This document shows, one piece after another, positions 13,901-26,680 of a stretch of DNA of 64,000 nucleotides. Source of the DNA: Cinclus cinclus (lineage: Eukaryota; Chordata; Aves; Passeriformes; Cinclidae); the NCBI RefSeq assembly GCF_963662255.1, contig NW_026912113.1, positions 20,001 to 84,000 on the forward strand. The letters run 5' to 3'. A program made the position numbers and the translations under genes. Position 1 is the first letter of the stretch, and each line of letters starts with the position of its first letter. The notes under the pieces were generated by a model. The model made no database searches, was not told where the DNA came from, and saw only the letters and a list, made by a program, of their open reading frames with translations.

Positions 13901-14999
13901 CCAACTTGCCTGCGGCCCGTCCTGGGCTTTTGCCTCCAAAAATTCCATAAGGACGAGGATTTCTCCCAGACCAAAGCTGCCCCCTCCTCCAAACCTGGCT
14001 GCCATCAGAGGCCCAAACGCGCCCTACAAAATGACATCTGCCAAGTGGGCTCTTGAGTTTCGCTTCTTGAGGAAAAGTGCCTCCTTTCAAAGCCAACTTG
14101 CCTAACTAGCCTGCAGCCCATTCTGGGCTTTTGCCTACAAAAATTCCATAAGGACGAGGATTTCTCCCAGACCAAAGCTGCCCCCTCCTCCAAACCTAGC
14201 TGCCATCGGTGGCCCAAACGCGCCCTACAAAATGACATCTGCCAAGTGGGCTCCTGAGTTTGGCTTCTTGGGGGAAAGTGCCTCCTTTCAAAGCCAACTT
14301 GCCTGCAGCCCGTGCTGGGCTTTAGACTACAAAAATTCCATAAGGACGAGGATTTCTCCCAGACCAAAGCTGCCCCCTCCTCCAAACCTGGCTGCCATCG
14401 GAGGCCCAAACGCGCCCCACAAAATGACATCTGCATTGAGGGTTCTTGAGTTTGGCTTCTTGGGGAAAAGTGCCTCCTTTCGGAGCCAACTTGCCTAACT
14501 TGCCTGCGGCCCATCCTGGGCTTTTGCTACAAAAATTCCATAAGGACGAGGATTTCTCCCAGACCAAAGCTGCCCCCTCCTCCAAACCTGGCTGCCATCG
14601 GAGGCCCAAACGCGCCCTACAAAATGACATCTGCCAAGTGGGCTCTTGAGTTTGGCTTCTTGTGGAAAAGTGCCTCCTTTCAAAGCCAACTTGCCTAACT
14701 AGCCTGCGGCCCGTGCTGGGCTTTAGACTACAAAAATTCCATAAGGACGAGGATTTCTCCCAGACCAAAGCTGCCCCCTCCTCCAAACCTGGCTGACATC
14801 GGAGGCCCAAACGCGCCCTAGAAAATGACACCTGCCAAGTGGGCTCTTGAGTTTGGCTTCTTGGGGAAAAGTGACTCCTTTCAAAACCAACTTGCCTGCA
14901 TCCCGTCCTGGGCTTTTGATACAAAAATTCCATAAGGACGAGGATTTCTCCCAGAACAAAGCTGCCCCCTCCTCCAAACCTGGCTGCCATCGGAGGCCC
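7960..14999. repeat. Tandem segmental duplication, copy 1 (~7.04 kb)
   Basis: From about 7,960 the sequence recurs downstream at offset 7,039, changing to 7,037 (2-bp loss at 15,241), then 7,229 (one 192-bp monomer more) and 7,228, up to about 14,410. The order of monomer types is the same over more than 30 monomers, and only scattered single-base differences were seen. Example pairs: 9,156/16,385, 10,557/17,786, 12,511/19,739, 13,264/20,492 and 14,232/21,460. Confidence 0.87.
10557..11520. repeat. Five-monomer segment, copied again at 13,670
   Basis: This segment reappears at 13,670-14,633 (offset 3,113) within copy 1 of the 7 kb duplication, and both are repeated in copy 2. It holds a SmaI-type monomer, the TGGATGTGCC form, GAGTTTCGCTTC, TGCAGCCCATTCTGGG and CCTAGCTGCCATCGGTGG, a distinctive order that also occurs near 26,680, 30,560 and, partly, 46,240 and 51,720. 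The insertion therefore predates the 7 kb duplication. Confidence 0.82.
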
Positions 15000-17900
15000 A
15001 AACGCGCCCTACAAAAGGACATCTGCATTGTGGGTTCTTGAGTTTGGCTTCTTGGGGAAAAGTGCCTCCTTTCAAAGCCAACTTGCCTAACTTGCCTGCG
15101 GCCCGTCCTGGGCTTTTGCCTACAAAAATTCCATAAGGACGAGGATTTCTCCCAGACCAAAGCTGCCCCCTCCTCCAAACCTGGCTGCCATCGGAGGCCC
15201 AAACGCGCCCTACAAAATGACATCTGCCAAGTGGGCTCTTGTTTGGCTTCTTGCGGAAAAGTGCCTCCTTTCGGAGTCAACTCGCCGGCGGCCCATGCAG
15301 GGCTTTTGCCTACAAAAATTCCATAAGGACGAGGATTTCTCCCAGACCAAAGCTGCCCCCTCCTCCAAACCTGGCTGCCATCGGAGGCCCAAACGTGCCC
15401 TACAAAATGACATCTGCCAAGTGGGCTCTTGAGTTTGGCTTCTTGGGTGGAAGTGCCTCCTTTCAAAGCCAACTTGCCTGCGGCCCGTCCTGGGCTTTTG
15501 CCTCCAAAAATTCCAGAAGGACGAGGATTTCTCCCAGACCAAAGCTGCCCCCTCCTCCAAACCTGGCTGCCATCGGAGGCCCAAACGCGCCCTACAAAAT
15601 GACATCTGCCAAGTGGGGTTCTTGAGTTTTGCTTCTTGCGGAAAAGTGCCTCCTTTCAAAGCCAACTTGCCTAACTAGCCTGCGGCCCATTCTGGGCTTT
15701 TGCCTACAAAAATTCCATAAGGACGAGGATTTCTCCCAGACCAAAGCTGCCCCCTCCTCCAAACCTAGCTGCCATCGGTGGCCCAAACGCGCCCTACAAA
15801 ATGACATCTGCCAAGTGGGTTCCTGAGTTTGGCTTCTTGGGGGAAAGTGCCTCCTTTTGAAGCCAGCTTGCCTGCAGCCCGTGCTGGGCTTTAGACTACA
15901 AAAATTCCATAGGGACGAGGATTTCTCCCAGACCAAAGCTGCCCCCTCCTCCAAACCTGGCTGCCATCGGAGGCCCAAACGCGCCCCACAAAATGACATC
16001 TGCATTGAGGGTTCTTGAGTTTGGCTTCTTGGGGAAAAGTGCCTCCTTTCAAAGCCAACTTGCCTAACTTGCCTGCGGCCCATGCGGGGTTTTTGCCTAC
16101 AAAAATTCCATAAGGACGAGGATTTCTCCCAGACCAAAGCTGCCCCCTCCTCCAAACCTGGCTGCCATCGGAGGCCCAAACGCGCCCTACAAAATGACAC
16201 CTGCCGAGTCGGCTCTTGAGTTTGGCTTCTTGGGGAAAAGTGACTCCTTTCAAAACCAACTTGCCTGCGTCCCGTCCCGGGCTTTTGCTACAAAAATTCC
16301 ATAAGGACGAGGATTCCTCCCAGACCAAAGCTGCCCCCTCCTCCAAACCTGGCTGCCATCGGAGGCCCAAACGCGCCCTACAAAATGACACCTGCCAAGT
16401 GGGCTCTTGAGTTTGGCTTCTTGGGGAAAAGTGCCTCCTTTCGGAGTCAACTTGCCGGCGGCCCATGCAGGGCTTTTGCCTACAAAAATTCCATAAGGAC
16501 GAGGATTTCTCCCAGACCAAAGCTGCCCCCTCCTCCAAACCTGGCTGCCATCGGAGGCCCAAACGCGCCCTACAAAATGACATCTGCCAAGTGGGCTCTT
16601 GAGTTTGGCTTCTTGGGGGAAAGTGCCTCCTTTCAAAGCCAACTTGCCTGCGTCCCGTCCTGGGCTTTTGCCTACAAAAATTCCATAAGGACGACGATTT
16701 CTCCCAGAAGAAAGCTGCCCCCTCCTCCAAACCTGGCTACCATCGGAGGCCCAAACGCGCCCTACAAAATGACATCTGTATTTTGGGTTCTTGAGTTTGG
16801 CTTCTTGGGGAAAAGTGCCTCCTTTCGGAGCCAACTTGCCTAACTTGCCTGCAGCCCGTGCTGGGCTTTAGACTACAAAAATTCCATAAGGACGAGGATT
16901 TCTCCCAGACCAAAGCTGCCCCCTCCTCCAAACCTGGCTGCCATCGGAGGCCCAAACGCGCCCTACAAAATGACATCTGCATTGAGGGTTCTTGAGTTTG
17001 GCTTCTTGGGGAAAAGTGCCTCCTTTCAAAGCCAACTTGCCTAACTTGCCTGCGGCCCGTCCTGGGCTTTTGCCTACAAAAATTCCATAAGGACGAGGAT
17101 TTCTCCCAGACCAAAGCTGCTCCCTCCTCCAAACCTGGCTGCCATCGGAGGCCCAAACGCGCCCTACAAAATGACATCTGCCAAGTGGGCTAATGAGTTT
17201 GGCTTCTTGGGGAAAAGTGACTCCTTTCAAAACCAACTTGCCTGCGTCCCGTCCCGGACGTTTGCTACAAAAATTCCATAAGGACGAGGATTCCTCCCAG
17301 ACCAAAGCTGCCCCCTCCTCCAAACCTGGCTGCCATCGGAGGCCCAAACGCGCCCTACAAAATGACATTTGCCAAGTGGGCTCTTGAGTTTGGCTTCTTG
17401 GGGAAAAGTGCCTCCTTTCGGAGCCAACTTGCCTAACTAGCCTGCGGCCCGTGCTGGGCTTTAGACTACAAAAATTCCATAAGGACGAGGATTTCTCCCA
17501 GACCAAAGCTGCCCCCTCCTCCAAACCTGGCTGCCATCGGAGGCCCAAACGCGCCCCACAAAATGACATCTGCATTGAGGGTTCTTGAGTTTGGCTTCTT
17601 GGGGAAAAGTGCCTCCTTTCGGAGCCAACTTGCCTAACTTGCCTGCGGCCCGTCCTGGGCTTTTGCCTACAAAAATTCCATAAGGACGAGGATTTCTCCC
17701 AGACCAAAGCTGCCCCCTCCTCCAAACCTGGCTGCCATCGGAGGCCCAAACGTGCCCTACAAAATGACACCTGCCAAGTGGGCTCTTGAGTTTGGCTTCT
17801 TGGGGAAAAATGACTCCTTTCAAAACCAACTTGCCTGTGTCCCGTCCCGGGCTTTTGCTACAAAAATTCCATAAGGACGAGGATTCCTCCCAGACCAAAG

Positions 17901-20900
17901 CTGCCCCCTCCTCCAAACCTGGCTGCCATCGGAGGCCCAAACGTGCTCTACAAAATGACATCTGCCAAGTGGGCTCTTGAGTTTGGCTTCTTGGGTGGAT
18001 GTGCCTCCTTTCAAAGCCAACTTGCCTGCGGCCCGTCCTGGGCTTTTGCCTCCAAAAATTCCATAGGGACGAGGATTTCTCCCAGACCAAAGCTGCCCCC
18101 TCCTCCAAACCTGGCTGCCATCGGAGGCCCAAACGCGCCCTACAAAATGACATCTGCCAAGTGGGCTCTTGAGTTTCGCTTCTTGCGGAAAAGTGCCTCC
18201 TTTCAAAGCCAACTTGCCTAACTAGCCTGCAGCCCATTCTGGGCTTTTGCCTACAAAAATTCCATAAGGACGAGGATTTCTCCCAGACCAAAGCTGCCCC
18301 CTCCTCCAAACCTAGCTGCCATCGGTGGCCCAAACGCGCCCTACAAAATGACATCTGCCAAGTGGGCTCCTGAGTTTGGCTTCTTGGGGGAAAGTGCCTC
18401 CTTTCAAAGCCAACTTGCCTGCAGCCCGTGCTGGGCTTTAGACTACAAAAATTCCATAAGGACGAGGATTTCTCCCAGACCAAAGCTGCCCCCTCCTCCA
18501 AACCTGGCTGCCATCGGAGGCCCAAACGCGCCCCACAAAATGACATCTGCATTGAGGGTTCTTGAGTTTGGCTTCTTGGGGAAAAGTGCCTCCTTTCGGA
18601 GCCAACTTGCCTAACTTGCCTGCGGCCCATCCTGGGCTTTTGCTACAAAAATTCCATAAGGACGAGGATTTCTCCCAGACCAAAGCTGCCCCCTCCTCCA
18701 AACCTGGCTGCCATCGGAGGCCCAAACGCGCCCTACAAAATGACATCTGCATTGTGGGTTCTTGAGTTTGGCTTCTTGGGGAAAAGTGCCTCCTTTCAAA
18801 GCCAACTTGCCTAACTTGCCTGCGGCCCATGCGGGGTTTTTGAATACAAAAATTCCATAAGGACGAGGATTTCTCCCAGACCAAAGCTGCCCCCTCCTCC
18901 AAACCTGGCTGCCATCGGAGGCCCAAACGCGCCCTACAAAATGACACCTGCCAAGTGGGCTCTTGAGTTTGGCTTCTTGGGGAAAAGTGACTCCTTTCAA
19001 AACCAACTTGCCTGCGTCCCGTCCCGGGCTTTTGCTACAAAAATTCCATAAGGACGAGGATTCCTCCCAGACCAAAGCTGCCCCCTCCTCCAAACCTGGC
19101 TGCCATCGGAGGCCCAAACGCGCCCTACAAAATGACATCTGCCAAGTGGGCTCTTGAGTTTGGCTTTCTGGGGAAAAGTGCCTCCTTTCGGAGTCAACTA
19201 GCCTGCGGCCCATGCAGGGCTTTTGCCGACAAAAATTCCATAAGGACGAGGATTTCTCCCACACCAAAGCTGCCCCCTCCTCCAAACCTGGCTGCCATCG
19301 GAGGCCCAAACGTGCCCTACAAAATGACAACTGCCAAGTGGACTCTTGAGTTTGGCTTCTTGGGTGGAAGTACCTCCTTTCAAAGCCAACTTGCCTGCGG
19401 CCCGTCCTGGGCTTTTGCCTACAAAAATTCCATAAGGACGAGGATTTCTCCCAGACCAAAGCTGCCCCCTCCTCCAAACCTGGCTGCCATCGGAGGCCCA
19501 AACGCGCCCTACAAAACGACATTTGCCAAGTGGGCTCTTGAGTTTGGCTTCTTGCGGAAAAGTGCCTCCTTTCAAAGCCAACTTGCCTAACTAGCCTGCG
19601 GCCCGTGCTGGGCTTTAGACTACAAAAATTCCATAAGGACGAGGATTTCTCCCAGACCAAAGCTGCCCCCTCCTCCAAACCTGGCTGACATCGGAGGCCC
19701 AAACGCGCCCTAGAAAATGACACCTGCCAAGTGGGCTCTTGAGTTTGGCTTCTTGGGGAAAAGTGACTCCTTTCAAAACCAACTTGCCTGCGTCCCGTCC
19801 CGGGCTTTTGATACAAAAATTCCATAAGGACGAGGATTTCTCCCAGAACAAAGCTGCCCCCTCCTCCAAACCTGGCTGCCATCGGAGGCCCAAACGCGCC
19901 CTACAAAATGACATCTGCCAAGCGGGCTCTTGAGTTTGGCTTCTTGGGGAAAAGTGCCTCCTTTCGGAGTCAACTTGCCTGCGGCCCATGCAGGGCTTTT
20001 CCCTCCAAAAATTCCATAAGGACGAGGGTTTCTCCCAGACCAAAGCTGCCCCCTCCTCCAAACCTGGCTGCCATCGGAGGCCCAAACCCGCCCTACAAAA
20101 TGACATCTGCCAAGTGGGCTCTTGAGTTTGGCTTCTTGCGGAAATGTGCCTCCTTTCAAAGCCAACTTGCCTAACTAGCCTGCGGCCCGTGCTGGGCTTT
20201 AGACTACAAAAATTCCATAAGGACGAGGATTTCTCCCAGACCAAAGCTGCCCCCTCCTCCAAACCTGGCTGACATCGGAGGCCCAAACGCGCCCTAGAAA
20301 ATGACACCTGCCAAGTGGGCTCTTGAGTTTGGCTTCTTGGGGAAAAGTGACTCCTTTCAAAACCAACTTGCCTGCGTCCCGTCCCGGGCTTTTGCTACAA
20401 AAATTCCATAAGGACGAGGATTCCTCCCAGACCAAAGCTGCCCCCTCCTCCAAACCTGGCTGCCATCGGAGGCCCAAACGCGCCCTACAAAATGACATCT
20501 GCCAAGTGGGCTCTTGAGTTTGGCTTTCTGGGGAAAAGTGCCTCCTTTCGGAGTCAACTTGCCTGCGGCTCATGCAGGGGTTTTGCCTCCAAAAATTCCA
20601 TAAGGACGAGGATTTCTCCCAGACCAAAGCTGCCCCCTCCTCCAAACCTGGCTGCCATCGGAGGCCCAAACGCGCCCTACAAAATGACACCTGCCAAGTG
20701 GGCTCTTGAGTTTGGCTTCTTGGGGAAAATTGCCTCCTTTCGGAGTCAACTTGCCGGCGGCCCATGCAGGGCTTTTGCCTACAAAAATTCCATAAGGACG
20801 AGGATTTCTCCCAGACCAAAGCTGCCCCCTCCGCCAAACCTGGCTGCCATCGGAGGCCCAAACGCGCCCTACAAAATGACATCTGCCAAGCGGGCTCTTG

Positions 20901-21640
20901 AGTTTGGCTTCTTGGGGAAAAGTGACTCCTTTCAAAACCAACTTGCCTGTGTCCCGTCCCGGGCTTTTGCTACAAAAATTCCATAAGGACGAGGATTCCT
21001 CCCAGACCAAAGCTGCCCCCTCCTCCAAACCTGGCTGCCATCGGAGGCCCAAACGTGCCCTACAAAATGACATCTGCCAAGTGGGCTCTTGAGTTTGGCT
21101 TCTTGGGTGGATGTGCCTCCTTTCAAAGCCAACTTGCCTGCGGCCCGTCCTGGGCTTTTGCCTCCAAAAATTCCATAAGGACGAGGATTTCTCCCAGACC
21201 AAAGCTGCCCCCTCCTCCAAACCTGGCTGCCATCGGAGGCCCAAACGCGCCCTACAAAATGACATCTGCCAAGTGGGCTCTTGAGTTTCGCTTCTTGCGG
21301 AAAAGTGCCTCCTTTCAAAGCCAACTTGCCTAACTAGCCTGCAGCCCATTCTGGGCTTTTGCCTACAAAAATTCCATAAGGACGAGGATTTCTCCCAGAC
21401 CAAAGCTGCCCCCTCCTCCAAACCTAGCTGCCATCGGTGGCCCAAACGCGCCCTACAAAATGACATCTGCCAAGTGGGCTCCTGAGTTTGGCTTCTTGGG
21501 GGAAAGTGCCTCCTTTCAAAGCCAACTTGCCTGCAGCCCGTGCTGGGCTTTAGACTACAAAAATTCCATAAGGACGAGGATTTCTCCCAGACCAAAGCTG
21601 CCCCCTCCTCCAAACCTGGCTGCCATCGGAGGCCCAAACG
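15000..21640. repeat. Tandem segmental duplication, copy 2 (~6.6 kb)
   Basis: Second copy of the segment at 7,960. It has one additional 192-bp monomer between about 15,630 and 16,200. Private changes include CTCTTGTTTGGC (2 bp lost) at 15,237-15,248, GGACGACGATT at 16,691, GTGCTCTAC at 17,943 and CATAGGGAC at 18,063. The SmaI-type monomer near 11,800 is 192 bp (GCCAAC) in copy 1 but 191 bp (GCTAC) here. Identity ends at about 21,640, where this copy has CTACAAAATGACATCTGCC but copy 1 has CCACAAAATGACATCTGCA. Confidence 0.87.
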
Positions 21641-24600
21641 CGCCCTACAAAATGACATCTGCCAAGTGGGCTCTTGAGTTTGGCTTCTTGCGGAAAAGTG
21701 CCTCCTTTCAAAGCCAACTTGCCTAACTAGCCTGCGGCCCGTGCTGGGCTTTAGACTACAAAAATTCCATAAGGACGAGGATTTCTCCCAGACCAAAGCT
21801 GCCCCCTCCTCCAAACCTGGCTGACATCGGAGGCCCAAACGCGCCCTAGAAAATGACACCTGCCAAGTGGGCTCTTGAGTTTGGCTTCTTGGGGAAAAGT
21901 GACTCCTTTCAAAACCAACTTGCCTGCGTCCCGTCCCGGGCTTTTGATACAAAAATTCCATAAGGACGAGGATTCCTCCCAGAACAAAGCTGCCCCCTCC
22001 TCCAAACCTGGCTGCCATCGGAGGCCCAAACGCGCCCTACAAAATGACATCTGCCAAGCGGGCTCTTGAGTTTGGCTTCTTGGGGAAAAGTGCCTCCTTT
22101 CGGAGTCAACTTGCCGGCGGCCCATGCAGGGCTTTTCCCTCCAAAAATTCCATAAGGACGAGGGTTTCTCCCAGACCAAAGCTGCCCCCTCCTCCAAACC
22201 TGGCTGCCATCGGAGGCCCAAACCCACCCTACAAAATGACATCTGCCAAGTGGGCTCTTGAGTTTGGCTTCTTGCGGAAATGTGCCTCCTTTCAAAGCCA
22301 ACTTGCCTAACTAGCCTGCGGCCCGTGCTGGGCTTTAGACTACAAAAATTCCATAAGGACGAGGATTTCTCCCAGACCAAAGCTGCCCCCTCCTCCAAAC
22401 CTGGCTGACATCGGAGGCCCAAACGCGCCCTAGAAAATGACACCTGCCAAGTGGGCTCTTGAGTTTGGCTTCTTGGGGAAAAGTGACTCCTTTCAAAACC
22501 AACTTGCCTGCGTCCCGTCCCGGGCTTTTGCTACAAAAATTCCATAAGGACGAGGATTCCTCCCAGACCAAAGCTGCCCCCTCCTCCAAACCTGGCTGCC
22601 ATCGGAGGCCCAAACGCGCCCTACAAAATGACATCTGCCAAGTGGGCTCTTGAGTTTGGCTTTCTGGGGAAAAGTGCCTCCTTTCGGAGTCAACTTGCCT
22701 GCGGCTCATGCAGGGGTTTTGCCTCCAAAAATTCCATAAGGACGAGGATTTCTCCCAGACCAAAGCTGCCCCCTCCTCCAAACCTGGCTGCCATCGGAGG
22801 CCCAAACGCGCCCTACAAAATGACACCTGCCAAGTGGGCTCTTGAGTTTGGTTTCTTGGGGAAAATTGCCTCCTTTCGGAGTCAACTTGCCGGCGGCCCA
22901 TGCAGGGCTTTTGCCTACAAAAATTCCATAAGGACGAGGATTTCTCCCAGACCAAAGCTGCCCCCTCCGCCAAACCTGGCTGCCATCGGAGGCCCAAACG
23001 CGCCCTACAAAATGACATCTGCCAAGCGGGCTCTTGAGTTTGGCTTCTTGGGGAAATGTGCCTCCTTTCGGAGTCAACTTGCAGGGCTTTTGCCTCCAAA
23101 AATTCCATAAGGACGAGGATTTCTCCCAGACCAAAGCTGCCCCCTCCTCCAAACCTGGCTGCCATCGGAGGCCGAAACGTGCCCTACAAAATGACATCTG
23201 CCAAGTGGGCTCTTGAGTTTGGCTTCTTGGGTGGAAGTACCTCCTTTCAAAGCCAACTTGCCTGCGGCCCGTCCTGGGCTTTTGCCTACAAAAATTCCAG
23301 AAGGACGAGGATTTCTCCCAGACCAAAGCTGCCCCCTCCTCCAAACCTGGCTGCCATCGGAGGCCCAAACGCGCCCCACAAAATGACACCTGCATTGAGG
23401 GTTCTTGAGTTTGGCTTCCTGGGGAAAAGTGCCTCCTTTCGGAGTCAACTTGCCTGCGGCCCATGCAGGGCTTTTGCCTACAAAAATTCCAGAAGGACGA
23501 GGATTTCTCCCAGACCAAAACTGCCCCCTCCTCCAAACCTGGCTGCCATCGGAGGCCCAAACGTGCCCTACAAAATGACACCTGCCAAGTGGGCTCTTGA
23601 GTTTGGCTTCTTGGGTGGAAGTGCCTCCTTTCAAAGCCAACTTGCCTGCGGCCCGTCCTGGGCTTTTGCCTACAAAAATTCCATAAGGACGAGGATTTCT
23701 CCCAGACCAAAGCTGCCCCCTCCTCCAAACCTGGCTGCCATCAGAGGCCCAAACGCGCCCCACAAAATGACATCTGCATTGAGGGTTCTTGAGTTTGGCT
23801 TCTTGGGGAAAAGTGCCTCCTTTCGGAGTCAACGTGCCTAACTTGCCTGCGGCCCATGCGGGGTTTTTGCCTACAAAAATTCCATAAGGACGAGGATTTC
23901 TCCCAGACCAAAGCTGCCCCCTCCTCCAAACCTGGCTGACATCGGAGGCCCAAACGCGCCCTAGAAAATGACACCTGCCAATTGGGCTCTTGAGTTTGGC
24001 TTCTTGGGGAAAAGTGACTCCTTTCAAAACCAACTTGCCTGCGTCCCGTCCTGGGCTTTTGCTACAAAAATTCCATAAGGACGAGGATTCCTCCCAGACC
24101 AAAGCTGCCCCCTCCTCCAAACCTGGCTGCCATCGGAGGCCCAAACGCGCCCTACAAAATGACATCTGCCAAGTGGGCTCTTGAGTTTGGCTTTCTGGGG
24201 AAAAGTGCCTCCTTTCGGATTCAACTTGCCAGCGGCTCATGCAGGGGTTTTGCCTACAAAAATTCCATATGGACGAGGATTTCTCCCAGACCAAAGCTGC
24301 CCCCTCCTCCAAACCTGGCTGCCATCGGAGGCCCAAACGCGCCCTACAAAATGACACCTGCCAAGTGGGCTCTTGAGTTTGGCTTCTTGGGGAAAATTGC
24401 CTCCTTTCGGAGTCAACTTGCCGGCGGCCCATGCAGGGCTTTTGCCTACAAAAATTCCATAAGGACGAGGATTTCTCCCAGAACAAAGCTGCCCCCTCCT
24501 CCAAACCTGGCTGCCATCGGAGGCCCAAACGCGCCCTAGAAAATGACACCTGCCAAGTGGGCTCTTGAGTTTGGCTTCTTGGGGAAAAGTGCCTCCTTTC

Positions 24601-26680
24601 GGAGCCAACTTGCCTAACTAGCCTGCGGCCCGTGCTGGGCTTTTGCCTCCAAAAATTCCATAAGGACGAGGATTTCTCCCAGACCAAAGCTGCCCCCTCC
24701 TCCAAACCTGGCTGCCATCAGAGGCCCAAATGCGCCCTACAAAATGACATCTGCCAAGTGGGCTCTTGAGTTTGGCTTCTTGGGGAAAAGTGCCTCCTTT
24801 CGGAGCCAACTTGCCTAACTTGCCTGGGGCCGTCCTGGGCTTTTGCCTCCAAAAATTCCATAAGGACGAGGATTTCTCCCAGACCAAAGCTGCCCCCTCC
24901 TCCAAACCTGGCTGCCATCGGAGGCCGAAACGTGCCCTACAAAATGACATCTGCCAAGTGGGCTCTTGAGTTTGGCTTCTTGGGTGGAAGTGCCTCCTTT
25001 CAAAGCCAACTTGCCTGCGGCCCGTCCTGGGCTTTTGCCTCCAAAAATTCCATAAGGACGAGGATTTCTCCCAGACCAAAGCTGCCCCCTCCTCCAAACC
25101 TAGCTGCCATCGGTGGCCCAAACGCGCCCTACAAAATGACATCTGCCAAGTGGGCTCCTGAGTTTGGCTTCTTGGGGGAAAGTGCCTCCTTTCAAAGCCA
25201 ACTTGCCTGCAGCCCGTGCTGGGCTTTAGACTACAAAAATTCCATAAGGACGAGGATTTCTCCCAGACCAAAGCTGCCCCCTCCTCCAAACCTGGCTGAC
25301 ATCGGAGGCCCAAACGCGCCCTACAAAATGACATCTGCCAAGTGGGCTCTTGAGTTTGGCTTCTTGGGGGAAAGTGCCTCCTTTCAAAGCCAACTTGCCT
25401 GCGTCCCGTCCTGGGCTTTTGCCTACAAAAATTCCATAAGGACGAGGATTTCTCCCAGAAGAAAGCTGCCCCCTCCTCCAAACCTGGCTACCATCGGAGG
25501 CCCAAACTCGCCCTACAAAATGACATCTGTATTTTGGGTTCTTGAGTTTGGCTTCTTGGGGAAAAGTGCCTCCTTTCGGAGCCAACTTGCCTAACTTGCC
25601 TGCGGCCCGTCCTGGGCTTTTGAGTACAAAAATTCCAGAAGGACGAGGATTTCTCCCAGACCAAAGCTGCCCCCTCCTCCAAACCTGGCTGCCATCGGAG
25701 GCCCAAACGCGCCCTAGAAAATGACATCTGCCAAGTGGGCTCTTGAGTTTGGCTTCTTGGGGAAAAGTGCCTCCTTTCAAAGCCAACTTGCCTAACTTGC
25801 CTGCGGCCCGTCCTGGGCTTTTGCCTACAAAAATTCCATAAGGACGAGGATTTCTCCCAGACCAAAGCTGCTCCCTCCTCCAAACCTGGCTGCCATCGGA
25901 GGCCCAAACGCGCCCTACAAAATGACATCTGCCAAGTGGGCTCTTGAGTTTGGCTTCTTGGGGAAAAGTGACTCCTTTCAAAACCAACTTGCCTGCGTCC
26001 CGTCCCGGACGTTTGCTACAAAAATTCCATAAGGACGAGGATTCCTCCCAGACCAAAGCTGCCCCCTCCGCCAAACCTGGCTGACATCGGAGGCCCAAAC
26101 GCGCCCTACAAAATGACATTTGCCAAGTGGGCTCTTGAGTTTGGCTTCTTGCGGAAAAGTGCCTCCTTTCAAAGCCAACTTGCCTAACTAGCCTGCGGCC
26201 CGTGCTGGGCTTTAGACTACAAAAATTCCATAAGGACGAGGATTTCTCCCAGACCAAAGCTGCCCCCTCCTCCAAACCTGGCTGCCATCGGAGGCCCAAA
26301 CGCGCCCCACAAAATGACATCTGCATTGAGGGTTCTTGAGTTTGGCTTCTTGGGGAAAAGTGCCTCCTTTCGGAGCCAACTTGCCTAACTTGCCTGCGGC
26401 CCGTCCTGGGCTTTTGCCTCCAAAAATTCCATAAGGACGAGGATTTCTCCCAGACCAAAGCTGCCCCCTCCTCCAAACCTGGCTGCCATCGGAGGCCCAA
26501 ACATGCCCTACAAAATGACACCTGCCAAGTGGGCTCTTGAGTTTGGCTTCTTGGGGAAAAATGACTCCTTTCAAAACCAACTTGCCTGTGTCCCGTCCCG
26601 GGCTTTTGCTACAAAAATTCCATAAGGACGAGGATTCCTCCCAGACCAAAGCTGCCCCCTCCTCCAAACCTGGCTGCCAT
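21640..26680. repeat. Mosaic junction zone
   Basis: About 21,660-23,830 recurs at 28,274-30,444 (offset 6,614), including the 179-bp monomer. From about 25,320 the sequence follows 16,570 at offset 8,751, becoming 8,750 after a one-base loss near 26,718 (GTGGCTCTT for GTGGGCTCTT), and continues to about 29,660. Between 23,830 and 25,320 are monomers also found near 37,200-37,900 and 46,000. An odd local variant at about 24,822-24,834 reads CCTGGGGCCGTCC for CCTGCGGCCCGTCC. Confidence 0.8.
22926..23104 (+). repeat. 179-bp monomer, copy 1
   Basis: The junction reads CAACTTGCAGGGC where neighbours read CAACTTGCCGGCGG and then CATGCAGGGC; 13 bp between two TGC triplets are missing. This copy carries the preceding marker CTCCGCCAAAC and a private GGGAAATGTGCC. 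The next monomer has GAGGCCGAAACG. Confidence 0.95.

Noticed and set aside
24815..24840. Boundary of an inserted element at the unusual CCTGGGGCCGTCC
   Set aside because: The flanks are in normal repeat phase and the change is explained by a substitution and single-base loss.
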